Assembly: GCA_028564675.1 (NCBI GenBank)
Contig: JAOVVO010000041.1
Span: 62,001-126,000, forward strand
Source: Onchocerca lupi
Taxonomy: Eukaryota > Nematoda > Chromadorea > Rhabditida > Onchocercidae
DNA: 64,000 nt
Reading direction: 5' to 3'
Part shown: one piece after another, positions 1 to 13,207 of the stretch
Position numbering within the stretch: the first letter of the stretch is position 1
Layout of the letters: every line of letters begins with the position of its first letter
Translations under genes and position numbers: made by a program
Notes under the pieces: generated by a model
The model's database searches: none
Seen by the model: the letters and a program-made list of their open reading frames with translations, nothing else
Told to the model about the DNA's origin: nothing

Positions 1-269
1 AGAATCATGTAGATAAAGATTCTGGTTTCATTTTTCAACTCATATTGTTTTAGTGGATTTCCCAAGCAAACGGATTTTTTTATACTGAGCAATGAATAGG
101 AGATTAGTAGAGAAATCATGACCAAAAAAATAGTGCGTATTTTAAGCACGAAATCAAGATAGGTATTGGAAGAAATGATTTCTGATTGCTGGCAGAGATT
201 TTTTCTCTTTTTTCCTCTGAATTATATATTTTCTTGCTTAGTAGGTTTCTTTTATTTTGATCATTTCAG

Positions 270-2059
270 CTCAGTCTACAGTGGTACCATTTCCGCAGTC
301 AAGATGTATACAGATCTTGACGTGGAATTTCGTGATCTGATTACTTTTTTGTGTTGTACTTCATCCTCTAGAAGACCTGTAACAGTTTTTGCTCCAGTGG
401 AGATGTATGCTGGGTCCTTGGTGAAATTGCACCAGTATTGTATAAAGATTGGTGCTGATAATGTATGTCCAAAAAAATTTCTGAATTTTAATAAATAAAA
501 AAAATCATTCCAAATTATTGTCATCCGATGTTAGAATAGTTTTTAACATGATGATTTTTGACTCTAATCTTTTCTTTTTTTTAAATGATTAATGATTTTT
601 CATGGGGAATACTAAGTTTGAAATTTTTTACTTATCAAGAGCATCAGAAACGAAATTTTGTTGATGCAACAGACTAATGGTAATCATTGTTCATTTTTTA
701 TTTCCTTCATGTCTGTGTCACTTTCCAGGATTCCGAGAGGCTTCTTTATACAACAATTCATGAAGTAATGTCTTTCTGGCTTCGATTTCTACATCGTCAC
801 AATTTAAATAAATATGATAGGTTTTGGCTCCATACACGTACCGTCATTACGCGAATGTTCAGAAATATCGTCATTCAGGAATGCGTTTTTGCTGTTAAAC
901 ATAATTTGGCTTCAATGCTTAATGAGTAAGTTGTATACTCCCGTCATATAGCGATATATTTATGCTCTGACAGGTACGAATTCATTAGTAATAGAGAAAG
1001 CAAACATTATGCTCAACTGTAATTCTTTCAAGCTTTTCATGGTCTTTAATACTTCTACTGAAATCCAGTAATCGTTTCTATGCAGTATGGATCTTGACCA
1101 GAGGGTTGGATAGGAAGATTATTTCATGAAAGTTGTGCGAAAATCATTGAGAATTTATATTATTCGTCATATTTATTGATTAAGGTTAACAATGCTTGTT
1201 TTGGAAAGTGGCGAGTATGATTACGGTTTTTACATATGTGAACAAATGGAGTATTTGATGACCGTGCTATCACATCAAACATCATATGTCAACTAATAAG
1301 CAATTTGTTTATGCACTATTGTTCGTAACTGTGAAGAAAAAAGTTCATTCTGGGTTGTCATTTTTTAATATGGCTTCGTTATTCCAGTCATTTCTAGCTA
1401 TGTCACGTATGTATGAATAAGTTTGCTGTTACATCTAGAAAATTATTGCTTAGACTCAGAGTTCTGTGGATTCTCAGAGTTTTAAATTCTATAATATTGT
1501 CAGCTGCATCATTATTTCTGGGCTTTTTATGGTCAAGCTTCAACAAGCACTACCAAACTTGGCACCAAAAGATTGCAGAATTATTTCTCTGCAAATTTTG
1601 CTTCCCCTCTATTTGCTGTTCAATGAAATGTTGTGCTTTTACAATAATTGATTTTGTTGATGTTCAGTAATAAAAAGTTAGGAGGATTCAGCATTTCAAC
1701 TCGTTTTTTCGGCATTATCCGAATCGATGCATCTTTTTCAATCTTCAATCTTATATGATATATTTTTAGCTTCTTATTGATTATGTCAGATCAATGACTA
1801 TTCATTTCATACACCTCTCGTATTACCAATGCATGTTCCTTAAATATATCCAGTAAGTCTACACCGAAATATCAATTTCTACCATCGAGAAACATTTAAC
1901 GCCAGTGCCACCGACTTCCAAAATTGGATAGTTCGAAATCCATGGCTTGTCTATTTGTTAATACTCCCAGTGCTAGTTCTGGGTCTGGCATTGTTGAGTG
2001 GTAGGGGATTGTCGGTGGCGTTCTTATATCGATATTATATTTATACTTTATCCAAATAA
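270..2059 (+). CDS. 3' exons of unrecognised protein with C-terminal membrane helix (partial)
   Basis: Three segments read as coding. Exon 270-462 follows a TCATTTCAG acceptor and exon 729-925 follows TTTCCAG; both have GT donors and join in phase 0. The second is rich in aromatic and basic residues (FWLRFLHRHNLNKYDRFWLH). The last exon, about 1854-2059, follows ATATCCAG and stays open for 68 codons to the TAA at 2057-2059. It contains one strong hydrophobic helix (NPWLVYLLILPVLVLGLALL) followed by a short basic, Tyr-rich tail, so the protein is probably tail-anchored or membrane-bound. The exon ending at 925 leaves phase 2 and the last exon needs phase 1, so at least one exon between 926 and 1853 was not found. 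The 5' end lies outside the window. I do not recognise the family. The stop codon is only 11 bases from the MCRS1 start, so the two genes may share a pre-mRNA. Confidence 0.6.
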
Positions 2060-2070
2060 TTTAGACTTCG
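2060..2070 (+). promoter_or_regulatory. Probable trans-splice acceptor between two tightly packed genes
   Basis: The 11 bases between the upstream TAA (2057-2059) and the MCRS1 ATG (2071) contain TTTAG (2060-2064), a usable nematode 3' splice site followed by ACTTCG and the ATG. This resembles SL1-type operons, where the downstream trans-splice site abuts the upstream gene's end. The only poly(A)-like hexamer nearby is an AATAAT variant overlapping the stop codon. Use of the site is inferred, not shown. Confidence 0.5.
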
Positions 2071-5000
2071 ATGGATATAACCGGAGTGGGAACCATTCGT
2101 AAACCCGCGACGTCCAATTCATCCATGCCACAATCATCTACTGCGAAATTTAATGCCCCAGAAAACAGGTGAATATTAAAATAATTAAAATTAAAACTTG
2201 TTGGACTGCCATTGAAAATATAACGTTTTTCCAGCCATCCTATAGTAAATACCTATTATAGCTTCTTAAAACATCAGATCTAATTTAAATTTGAGAACTA
2301 TTGAGTGGTTTAAAAATAGTGAAACTTTTAGATCTAGGATTTTTCGGATACTGTTGAATAAAGGATGACATAGTTCTAAGTTTCAGGAAAATAAAAGGCA
2401 AGAAGAGAGTGATTTGAAGAATCATAACTTAATAAGAAGAGATTAAGCTGAGGAGTTGTAACTTGATACACAAAAGGGTTAACTTTATTTAACTTCCCGC
2501 AACTTCAATTATTAACAAAAGAAGATGACGTAGAAAAAACTAGAGTGAACAAGATTTAGAGACTTATATGATGAAAGTGGTTCACAAAAAGTGCGTCGTT
2601 CCAATCGAGAAATTCGGAAACCAAAATTTGATGATGAAATTGTTGATAGTATTTCTACGGCTAAAATAGTGCAAAGAAAGCGACCAAGCGCTGAAAGATT
2701 GCATCATTCTCCGGAAGCTACAGATCGTTTTGTGGTACGTTTCATATCTTTTTCTCAAAGGATTTCACTATAATAATATTTAAGAAAAAAATATCTTTTT
2801 AATCTTTGTTTTTGACTCTTATCAGTTCTGTTTGGTCTTGCCGAGAAAAGAAAGGGATGGCATTGTTGGTTTGCTTAAGTAACTAAAGATGCCTGGTCAG
2901 GTTTTCTTGCAAATACAGGACAATTTCAAGTTTTTAAACTGTTATTTTCACTGCAGGAAAAAACTCAGTCGGGGAATCGAGTAAAAATTGGTAAGAGACA
3001 GTGGCGTACCACCGAAACGAATATTGGAGCTCCTATTGAAGTTAAAAGTTTCAAGAAATTTCCAGGAAAACCTATTTGTCAGATGCAATCTGTTATTTTT
3101 GCTGATAAAGTACGAATTTGAAGTTAGGCACTGAAATTGAAATCGGAAATCCTAAAATTTAAATAGAAGTAAATCGTTTTGCTGGAATCGTAAGAACTAT
3201 TTCTTTTAACAAAATATTTTCTGAAGATTTTCAGGCATTGTAAGCAATAAAATTCATGCATTTAAATAATTTAGGACTGTAATGATGATTTGCTTAGACT
3301 TTTGAATAAGTTTTTTATGCTATTAATACTTATATTTTAAAAAAAAAAAAGAATTTCAGAAAAGACGTGAACGATCGGTGAGTAAAGAAGCACGAACAAA
3401 AGAATTGGCAACATTAACATCACAAACAGCAAATCTTGGTACCGCCTTAACAGAATCGCTGAAAAAATGGACTGCACTCGATGATGTTGCCCTCATAACA
3501 GCAGTAACTCGGGTATGATATTGCTCTTGTAACAGCAGTGATTTGGCAGTGGTATTAAGCAGTATTGTTTTTGTCAGTTGAAATGAAATCACAAAAATTC
3601 TATTATCATCTTTTTATAATTATTTCGCTGTTTACGTTCCAAATTATCTTGCAGTTCTTACAAATAAAAAGTTAGTCACTCCAAAATTTTTACAAAATAT
3701 TTAGGTAAGCAGCCTTGCTGCTGTTCATGGTGCCATTCGTTTTTCACGTCCTTTTACTCGGGCTGAGATTGAAGAAAGGTGGTATGAATTGCTATATGAC
3801 GAGGTTTTTTTTTTTTTATTCAACTTTGAAGAAATAAGGATAGAATTTAATTGGTCACGTTGAAAAGGAAAGAGGTCAAAAATCACACGTTTCAAATAAC
3901 TTTATTGACAAGCTAATCGCTCAAATTTCAAGTACAGTGGTTTCGGTATTATTGCTCTAAAAATTATTTATTGCGCAAACTTTTCTTTCGTAAGCTGTCC
4001 ATCTTTTCATTATATTTTCCTTTTGGATCTGATATTTTACGAATAGCCAATCTTGACTTGTCATACTCAATAGTTCCATACACTTAATAACATATTTTTT
4101 TGTAGCCTTCTTTTCTACATTAATTCGCGTAAAATTTTATTAAAAATATACGCATGAATTGACCATGTGAGTTTAATTATTCACTCTTCACCATATATCA
4201 ATTTTTTTTACTTGTCAATTAAGCTATCATTAGCTCATAGCATCTCTCTACTTCAGCATTGCTCAACTTATCGGATAATTCTAGTTATTAATCTCTAGAT
4301 GTAAGATTATGTCATTGTTTTTTCTTAATATTCTCTTGACATTCTTTACTCAGTTTATCTGATGTGCTTCTCCATTCCACAGTTAGATATTAAACCATAC
4401 TTTAAACTTACCTTATTCTGGATCCCAACAAATTTTTGTCAGACGTTTCCAGGAGATTATGAAAGTAAACTATTTATTAGAATTATGAACACATCTTCTA
4501 AGCTTGCTTGAAATTTTCCTAGCGGAATATCTCATAACTTCGTTCAGGATTTCTATTTATATCAGTTTATTCTTTAATCTTTGATATTTTTCGCTCTAGA
4601 TTTTAGCAAGTTTTTGTCAAACATGTTCTTAATAAGTGTCTTAATAAGGATTTATGTTTTCAGGCCGTTTCGAATATTGCAAAAAGAAGAATTGCAGATC
4701 TTTCTGTGGAGACTATAAGTGCAGTGCAGTCAAGAACGGTTTTTACTATTGAGGAAGAAGAGCTGTTATCAGCTATTCCATCAACAACTAGTGGCAGTGA
4801 CCTTGCAGTGTTTGAGCAGGTTGAAGATTACTTCCATTCCTGTTTTTTGTTTGTTCCTTGATTTCAAGTTATCAATTCTGTTTTTGTTTATTCCTGACTT
4901 CAAATTATTGTCATTTGCTAAATTTTAGTTGCTCCTACCTTATTAGTCTAAAATGTTTAATTTGCGTCTAAAATCGGTCTAAAATGCGCACATCAATGTT

Positions 5001-6698
5001 AACATGGAAAAATTAAATAGCTGCCAAAGAGTTTATGGAACTGATTGTAATAGCTAAAAAAATGTCAGAAATAGAGTACAGAAGATTCAAAAATCTTTTC
5101 AATTTGCAGATATTGGGACGAAACAAAGAAGCGTTCCATCATGCGCGCACTGCATCAGTTCTACAGCAACATTGGCTGGAAATGAAAAACTGGGATTTAT
5201 TACAAGATCAAAGGAAGGCTAGCAATCGTGTCCTAGATTTCGCGGAAATTGAACAAAGCCTGGAATGGAATGGCGGTTGGGATCGGCATATTAGTTTCGA
5301 AGAAATGCGTTTGTGCAAGGCAGCAGTTTTAGCCGAACGTGCTTGGCTTGAGTGGGAAAAAGTTATTTATTTTTTGTATAGAATATCCATATTACAAATT
5401 TTCCTTCTTTTCATATTAAAATAATGCTGAAAATAAAAGAACCGATGTGGCCCTTCTAATAGGTTAATTACATGTTTCTGAACATAGCATAACACTTCCT
5501 TTTCACTACGATTGCAGTAAACAGGTTTTTGAAGATGTGAACTATTATGATTAAAACTTCCGGAAGAAAAGCTTCTAGGTCAGATTTCTACTCTGGGTTG
5601 CTTGATTTCTCTGCTCAAAATGGATGTTTCCAGGTACATGTTGAAGCTGTCAGTGGAATATCCGACGACTCACAAATGGGCGAAGGTGTTTGGGGTGTTT
5701 TGAAGGGGCGTGTGGTGCGTTACTTATTGCGAGGCGAAACTATTCTAATAGGTCGCAATACAAAATTCCATAATGTATGTTTTTATCATAATTAGAATAA
5801 ATAATAATGCAAAATTTAATATCATGTATCACTAGTTCTGTTTGATATATGTCTAATGGTTAGATCTGTTTCAAATCTCGAACAATTGTGATAAATTTAT
5901 GGTAAAAAAAATAATCGAATTAGAGAAACGTTTATTCCTCGGAGCAGGAGCCGAAATTTGTACACAAAAACACATCTTTGGTTGAGCATAGTTGCCTCTG
6001 ACATCTGTTATGCATCATTAGTTTGAAAATAAAAATAGTGGCAAGATAGAAACATGCACTCGCTATTGTAAAGTGCTAACCAATTACATCACATTTGAAA
6101 TGTGTATGAAATACGAAATTTTGAATGAGTGAGAAGAAATGAATCTTGTAGCAATGTTTTTAGAAAAGAAATTAATTTAAATCGTACTTCAGTCAGTTAA
6201 TTCTGCTAAAAATACTAATAAGAAGGAGGAATTTGGAGACTGAGTGCTCTGACGCTTTATAAGAAAATTTTCAATCAATGTTATGAGTTAGTGTAGTTAC
6301 AGACCTGCTCATGAACATATTCGCATTTTCAGGTTGACATCAATCTAGCTTTGGAAGGACCAGTTGCAACGATCAGTCGAAAACAAGCCATTTTAAGAAT
6401 AACACAAAATGAGCAAGCCAAAACAGTGGAAGTATTCTTATCTAATGTTGGAAAATCTCCAATATATGTCGATGGTAAAACATTGCTAAGTGGCGATAAA
6501 ACTAGGTTATTCAGTAATGGGCTGATAGAAATCGCTCAAATACGCCTTCAGCTATTCATTGCTGTAGCGAGCACCAATAATGGTGAAAATAGTGGCAACA
6601 GCAACAACCAACAAACTGGAATCAAATCAGCACCGACTGAACAACAACCGTTTAAAACATTATCATCCATTGTACTATCACAGCCACCGGAGTTTTAA
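2071..6698 (+). CDS. MCRS1: Microspherule protein 1 (MCRS1/MSP58) orthologue, FHA-domain nuclear protein
   Basis: Nine exons join in frame: 2071-2168, 2560-2734, 2957-3109, 3360-3512, 3705-3803, 4664-4819, 5110-5361, 5634-5774 and 6333-6698, giving about 530 residues (human MCRS1 has 462). The N-terminal part has the RRSNREIRKPKFDDEIVDS segment typical of MCRS1. The family's N-terminal domain follows over exons 4-7, with WTALDDVALITAV, RFSRPFTRAEIEERWYELLY and FHHARTASVLQQHW. The C-terminal FHA domain spans exons 8-9: RGRVVRYLLRGETILIGR, then LEGPVATISRKQA (the S-R phosphopeptide-loop pair) and SPIYVDGKTLL. The tail after the FHA domain is Asn/Gln-rich. In other animals MCRS1 is a subunit of the NSL and INO80 chromatin complexes and binds spindle microtubules. 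The ATG at 2071 is chosen because an acceptor sits 6 bases upstream and the frame continues into exon 2. Upstream neighbour spacing suggests operonic expression. Confidence 0.9.
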
Positions 6699-6936
6699 TA
6701 TCAATAATCCATACATCTATATTTACTATGTATTCGATATAGTTGCAAAAGATTCTGCTGGTAGCCTGGAAGCATTCCATTTCCAGTTGACTTTTGATGT
6801 TTTGAAAGTTAAATAACTAGATGCTTTTATGTATCGGAAATAAGCAGTTTCAAGAGTATTTACGATTGATTTTATATATATATATATTGATAACTTTTTA
6901 TAATTTCTGATCAAAAAAAGAGAAAAAAAAAAACTT
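6699..6936. other. Tail-to-tail intergenic spacer
   Basis: These 238 bases separate the stop codons of MCRS1 (+) and the RGS gene (-). They hold an AT-rich stretch with a (TA)n run near 6876-6890 and no clear AATAAA on either strand. The 3' UTRs must be short or overlap. Confidence 0.7.
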
Positions 6937-9900
6937 TTACCTTTGCGTCTGTGCTTTTACTACAGAGAGAGAATCCGAACTGAGTTGTTTTGGAAGTGAA
7001 ATATGAGAATTATCTTCACGACTTATTTTATGCTGTTTGGCCGTAGCTGGCATCTTCCTCTGATTACCCATATTAAATACGAAATTTCGCCAACCAAGAC
7101 GTTTTGAACCCTATAAAAATACTTATGAAAATCAAATTATTTAATTTCGGAATATCAAAATCCTCAAATATAGTCGAAATTGAAATAATGAATGTAACGG
7201 ATAATATGTTAACAGAGGTGACCAAACAAATGTTAGATTCATTTCATTTCACAAAAATTACTTGTTGTTGAGCTGCCGAAAGTACTCCCTTGTAAATTTG
7301 GGAGCGTAAAAATCGCGGATATGAGTCTTTACTCATCAATTTGAATATATGCTCCTCAGCTGGAGAAAATGCATGTCGTCTGGCCACTGACTTATCCTCC
7401 AGTGATTTCACTGTACTTTCTAGTGTACGTGAATCAACGTTTACCTGGAAATATAAGCCTACGAAATCTGGTCCCATTCTTGATTAATTCTCCACTTACA
7501 ACCTGAACATGTAATAATTACTTGATTGAGGATTCTAGATCAACAGAGATCAATATGAGTTGAATGAGTTCTCCTTTTAATGATTTTGTAGACTGGGAGT
7601 ATAATTCGTTATGATTTCGAGAAAAAAAAGAATGTGAAAGAATCAATTTCAGCGATGGAGAGTAATGAAATGAAATTAAGGAAAATCGATGTCTATTTGG
7701 AAATCATAGAACAAAATCCTAATTTCAAACAGTTCTGGTAATTAAAGTGTCGGAAAATGTACCTGACAAGGAGCACCCGACGCTAAAAATTCTTCATAAA
7801 TGTGATGCGCCTTCCTTTCTACTTGCTCATTAGAAGAAAATTTCAAATCTTGAATGGCCATCCAAAATCGAATGTTTTCAGAGGAAAACTCGCTTTCTAG
7901 GAATGTTTCAAGAACTTGTCTCCCAATGGGATCACGCACGAGTTCTTGCACTGAAAGGCCCCACCGTTTAACCCGTAGTTCAGTCGGTACTTCCACCCTA
8001 TAATAGTCTTTTTTAAAAAAAAGTTTTTTACAATTTAACAAAATATCATATCTAATAAGATATTGAGAACGGAAAATTTTTTCTATCATTACATTCATTG
8101 TAAAAGAATCTACCAAACAAGCAATCTCTAAAGCTACAGGTACAATACTTTTATTAGTGAGAACAACAAAACATAAGTGATCAGTACATTGCTTTCGTCT
8201 CATTTATTTAATTAATGAATATCTCTTATTTTATTTCTATAAGCTATGAAAAAACAATATGTTTTCGCCTCATTTTTTTAATTGGTGAATACTTTATTTT
8301 TATAATTTAGCTGTGAAGAAATAATATATGAGAACTATACAGCAGTATAGTATTACATGAAATTATTTTCCGTTGACAGATATAACAGTAGAACTTACGA
8401 GTCAGTATTTATCAGCCATAAATTAGTATCATCAGATATCCATGGATTACTAGGTTGTGGAGTTGATATAAAAGGATCATAGTCATGGAACTGTTCGCAC
8501 CAAGACACCATTCTAAATTTGATTTTATAGTGTCATTTCATGTATTTATCTGAATAGCGCGTAGCTGGATTAAGCATATCAGTTGTAACAAACAAGACAA
8601 AGAGCTTATCTCAAACTGTATTAAAATAAGTCAACAATTGCCCTTTTTACATTCACATTTTTTTTTCATCACTAACAGTGAGATGAAAAATTCTTCGCAT
8701 AGTGATATATTATAAAACATCATCAATCTAAAAAATGAATAAATTTTATTTTTTTCATTTGTTTTTTTGTTCTATGAAGAAAAAAAAAACTTTAAAACTA
8801 AGAAAGATTTAGTAAATGTTTACGTTTCACTTGCTTTCATAGCTTTCAGCCATGGTTTCGTTTTCAAAGTGAATTTCAATCGCTCCAGTTCTCTCTGATA
8901 AACAGCAACAGTACGCTTCCGTAATTTCTTTTCTCTCTTCTAAAACTGAGTGATTTTCAAAAATACAGTGCTAAATAAGTGCTGTACTACAGGGGACATC
9001 TTCGGTGCACTCAATGTCCGTCAGTAAAGATCAGAAGTATTTCTCCAATATCGAAATGAAATACTGTTTTAATAATACATGTTAGATTGCAAACATTAAG
9101 CTAACATCTCAGTTTAATGCTCAATGATTATTAAGTAATGTCTCCACGTCCAAAATACCACAGCATTTTTAATCGAATTTCAGAAAAGCAATTTCCAATT
9201 CTTTCCCTAAATTTCGAGATGAAAAAGTAACCTGAATGTGTTGCTCGAGACAATTTGCTTGTCCAGGTCTTCGGGTCCTCCAGAATGCTCTTTCTTCACT
9301 GTCATATACTACTTTATCACTCTTTTTCTTTTCCTATAAACATTTTTTTGCAACCAAGCTGGTCCAGAAAAAATTAAAGTTTAACGGTAAATTGCTCAGT
9401 AATGAAGTTGGTTATGAAAGTGATAATTTTTGTGAATTTATTGAGCAAATTTGCACTATGATCAACATCACTATTAATAGCATCAATTATCAATTAATAA
9501 TTAACTATTAATTTTAATATCATTACTGATCTAATAATGTGAAATTAAAATTCAAATGTGTCTAAAAATCCATTCAGCAATTTAGTAATAGTTAATTTAA
9601 TATTCAATAATTTAGTAATAAAGCAATAAAACATGGCTAATATCATGGAATAATACCTTCTGAATTTTCAGCTGCATTTCCGCTTGAACAGTAATAAAAT
9701 CCCACATATGGCCAAGAAGCTCGAGAAGTTTATTATATGCCTCAACTTCGTCTTCTTCTAGGCCATGTCTCTGCTCATTTCGCATCAGTCGTTTATTAAG
9801 ATAAATTGCTGAAAACTAGCGAATTCTTTCACTCACTTTAATGCTTTAATCGAAAGCAATTCACACTGGAAGCACAGCATTTCACAAAAAAGTAAAAATA

Positions 9901-10876
9901 TTTCTTTTTATCCTTTTTGCCGATCTTATAAAAGTTTCATTTCTCAAAAGAGATTCCTCCCTAAGCACAATACTCGTCAGTAAATAAAATTTTAAAGTGC
10001 ACAAAGCAATAAAGTAAAATATGAAATGAAGTTTAACATTATTCATTATTAAACAGTGATCGATGTCAATTGATGATCTTCAGTAATCAATAAAAAATCT
10101 TACCATATTCTACATTGTCGGTGTGAGTAGCATGTGAGGGCCAGAAATATGGCAGCTGCAGTCTGTATAATGTATTATCGTCCTTGACAAGTAATGAATG
10201 TTCGATTACAGGAAATATGTAACCGTGCTGAAGAAGTAAAGTTGCCAAATGCAGTGTATCTGCGAGATCATCAAAAGTCATCAATTCCTGCAATTTCTCG
10301 ACCCGTATCTCTGACAAATATGAAAAAGTTATAGAATCAACTTGCTTTTGCTCCTTCTTATCTATTAGAGCTTACATGCGAAAAAAATAGGATAAGGAGG
10401 AGGAGGGAAAGATAAATTTTTGCGAGCCAAAAAGCTCTTTTGTATTGTATGATATCACTCAGGATCATAAGCCGAGCGATCATGCAGTGCAGCATTTCTT
10501 TCAGCATTAACAGCGCTATAGTATACCATATATCGAATTTTTGAAAAAAATCAAACTATCAAACTTAACAGCAAGCTATCTCATGAAATAGTTAAATTAC
10601 TTTAACCTGATCAGTATTTGCAATAATTCTTCAAAATCTGTCAAAAAAGGCACACGAGAATTCAAAAAAGATACTATCCTAAGATATTAAAAAAGACTGC
10701 TTCGTAATAACAGATATTACAAACTACATTTTTCTTAGAGTGAATTAAACAGAAAAGCAAACCTGTAAAAATGCAACAAGGGTTTGGCCAGTAAGAGCTT
10801 GTGGTACAGATACGCGAAAATATTTAAGCGTTTTGAGCGGAGCAGATTGAGCGATTTTCATAGATAGCGAATCGAG
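6937..10876 (-). CDS. eat-16: R7-family RGS protein (DEP-DHEX-GGL-RGS), probably EAT-16; N-terminal exon uncertain
   Basis: Eight minus-strand exons join in frame: 10763-10876, 10104-10308, 9657-9808, 8824-8939, 8399-8512, 7763-7997, 7262-7444 and 6937-7110, about 430 residues. The order is DEP (VPQALTGQTLVAFLQ, HGYIFPVIEHSLLVKDD, PYFWPS), DHEX helices (YLNKRLMRNEQ, HMWDFITVQAEMQ), GGL (VYQRELERLKF, then FHDYDPFIST and SNPWISDD) and a full RGS box (VKRWGLSVQELVRDP, FLESEFSSENIRFWMAIQDL, EEHIFKLMSKDSYPRFLRS). R7 RGS proteins pair with G-beta-5 through GGL and speed GTP hydrolysis by G-alpha. C. elegans EAT-16 restrains EGL-30 (Gq). I prefer EAT-16 to EGL-10 because the DEP domain is more diverged from RGS7 than I would expect of EGL-10. 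The 10308 acceptor is CAGAG, chosen for frame. A 24-nt exon at 12421-12444 (MAAYTLAK, phase 0) could supply the start. Confidence 0.8.
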
Positions 10877-13200
10877 CTAAAAATAACTTGATGAAAACCT
10901 ATTTTGTTGAATTGTCAGCCCAGTGTTCAATGAGTTACCATATTAAAATTTCGGCTGTAAAAAGTATGGAGCTTGAGACACATAGGAAAAAGATTTAATT
11001 TAAAGTATTTGATTCCTAAACCAATCCTGAATGACCATCTTTGTAGCACTGTAAATTAACCGCGCACATGAAAAATGTATATCATTTGCACATAAATTTA
11101 CTTGCGCAGATTTGCTTTCAAAAACATCTGCATCATTACTCAGAAGCATATGAAGCCTTAGATAATAAACATTTTTTCCGAATTGTTCTAAACTATGTAC
11201 TTTTTTTCTATCCATAACTTAGTTATAAAAAAGGAAAAAAAAAAGTCGTGCATTAAGATAAGGCAAGAAGATTAAGATTCATTGTTCTTTGATTTTATTC
11301 CTCTTGGGATAACTTCGAACTGTCAATATTACATGGAACGCAGTGTGATTTTCAGCCGTATGTCGTTTTTATATCTTCTTGAGGAGTCAAATCTTAGATT
11401 CACAAAGACGATTTATTTTCTTAAAGACAAATTCTTAATGACAACTTTTTTAAAATAAATTTAAATTTTTGACTTATCAAAATTTATGGAAAAGTATCAG
11501 TGATTGACTGCTTGCCAAATTTCAAAACGAAAACTTTTAGTTTCTTCATCAGACAATATCTCTGAACTTCTACATCATCATATCCTTTTTGCACAGCGCA
11601 TTTTCATGCATTGTAATTATGCTATAAAATTAATGCAAAAAAAAATTATTGAGAAGAGTGAGCCCACAAAAAGATAAGTACGACAAGATCAGCACACAGA
11701 AAAGAATAAGCAATGATAATGAACAAACTTTGAGTATGTGTCTCAGATAATCGCTTTACATTCTTATTTTATCTAATAGAGAACAAAGTAGACGGTTTTG
11801 TTAACACAAAACTGAATTCTATGTATAGAAAAAGGTAAATACATTCTGGAACGAATGTGTTTGATTTGCTTTCAGTATTAAATTACAACTTTTCCAGGAC
11901 TACGTGCAGAATCACAGATAATTATCATATTATTATTTCAAACTTAGATTGGAATTCCAGTTAATATAATGTCTTTACATGGAGAACTTTCGAGATACAT
12001 AACCTGTTGAAGTAGCAGCACAAATAACATAAATTATTGGAGGGCCTGAAATGAGTAAACTGTATAACTAATAGGTTTTTAAAAAGTTATGCCTCGAAGA
12101 TAAATTAAGCTAGAAGTTGAAAAGTTGAAAACGAAATTTAAAATTGACGATATCTGAATCTCCAGGTATAATTCCATATCTCTTCACTTCACTGGCATTT
12201 CCAACATTATAAAAATAATTGGACGGCAATTCAGGAATAAGATTTCAATGAGGGGAAAAATCAGTTTGATAGAACGAATATTACGTGTTGTACTGGAATG
12301 AAGTTATAAAGCAGGCCCGGAAAACTTCACAAACAAGGTGCATAGGACTACAACCGAAAAACTTCAACAAATATTTTTGAGTTTTAATTGAAAATAACGA
12401 AAAATAAGGATAAAATGAACCTTAGCAAGAGTGTAGGCAGCCATTCGCAAAAAGGATGTCTCCACCAGAAAGAATCAGTACGTGCCGTTGACGTTCGGAT
12501 CTACTAGATAATAAGTTATGGATATCAGAAATAATAATGGAAGCAAATACTTCAGCATATTCCTTGATATCATATAGCATCCAAGGCAAAGGCTACGACT
12601 TATGCGCGCAGTAAAGTGGATACAACACAGCGTAACGGCGAATCCTCATATTGACGACCAAATGATACTGCTTATCATTCCCTTCCTTTGATTCATAACA
12701 CCGATATTTCATACTGCAATATACGGATCATTATTTATGAATCGAAGCATAATGATACAACGTTAGTAATTACTACCTCGTTAATAATGACGAAAAAAGG
12801 AGTAATAATGATGATTAAACCGATATGATGTATCAGTGATAAGAATAAGAGAGGAAAAGCAACGACAATAGTGAGATGACAGTTAAAAATGACAGCGATT
12901 ATAGGTGATCATAAAAATGAAACTGCACAAATGAAAAGAAAAAAATGACAATTTTTCAGGATGACGTGAACTACGCTATTGCGAAAATTTTCGCGACTAG
13001 TCTGTTAACTTCAGTAGTTTGTATATTACACAGACAGGCACAGACAAATACGTATGTATGTGGCACAACTATCGCATAACTACATGGTATGGGTATGTAC
13101 ATAGGCCCTCATGTGCATTCCAACGGCAAATAAGCTGTGAAAAGCAGAAAAGCAATACTAGGCTACTGCCACCGATCAATAAGCTCACCTTGAGACAACG
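10877..13200. other. Upstream or first-intron region of the RGS gene
   Basis: Mostly AT-rich non-coding sequence. The DEP exon begins at 10876 without a start codon, so at least one upstream exon must exist. Candidates are the short ATG exon at 12421-12444 and the minus-strand frame at 13626-13784. A minus-strand frame of 52 codons at 12422-12580 overlaps the first candidate and has a higher GC content than its surroundings. I cannot decide between them from sequence alone. Confidence 0.4.
12422..12580 (-). CDS. Short unrecognised minus-strand reading frame
   Basis: An ATG at 12580 opens 52 codons ending at TAA (12422-12424). The product looks protein-like (starts MLYDIKEYAEVFAS, later RHVLILSGGDILFANG) and the GC content is visibly above the flanks. 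No splice sites confirm it, and it overlaps the candidate first exon of the RGS gene in another frame. It may be a small gene, part of an alternative exon, or chance. No family recognised. Confidence 0.2.
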   Translation of the reverse strand: MLYDIKEYAEVFASIIISDIHNLLSSRSERQRHVLILSGGDILFANGCLHSC

Positions 13201-13207
13201 GTCCACT

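Noticed and set aside
5035..5109. Extension of the MCRS1 exon upstream of 5110
   Set aside because: The frame is open to 5035, but an AATTTGCAG acceptor at 5109 gives the phase needed to join FEQ to ILGRNKEAFHHAR, matching the family.
7742..8203. 153-codon frame taken as one exon
   Set aside because: Only 7763-7997 is coding (the first part of the RGS box); the portion above 7997 is intron read-through beyond the acceptor.
11000..11215. 71-codon minus-strand frame upstream of the RGS DEP exon
   Set aside because: Does not resemble the DEP-preceding helix of R7 RGS proteins, lacks useful splice sites, and is of a length expected by chance.
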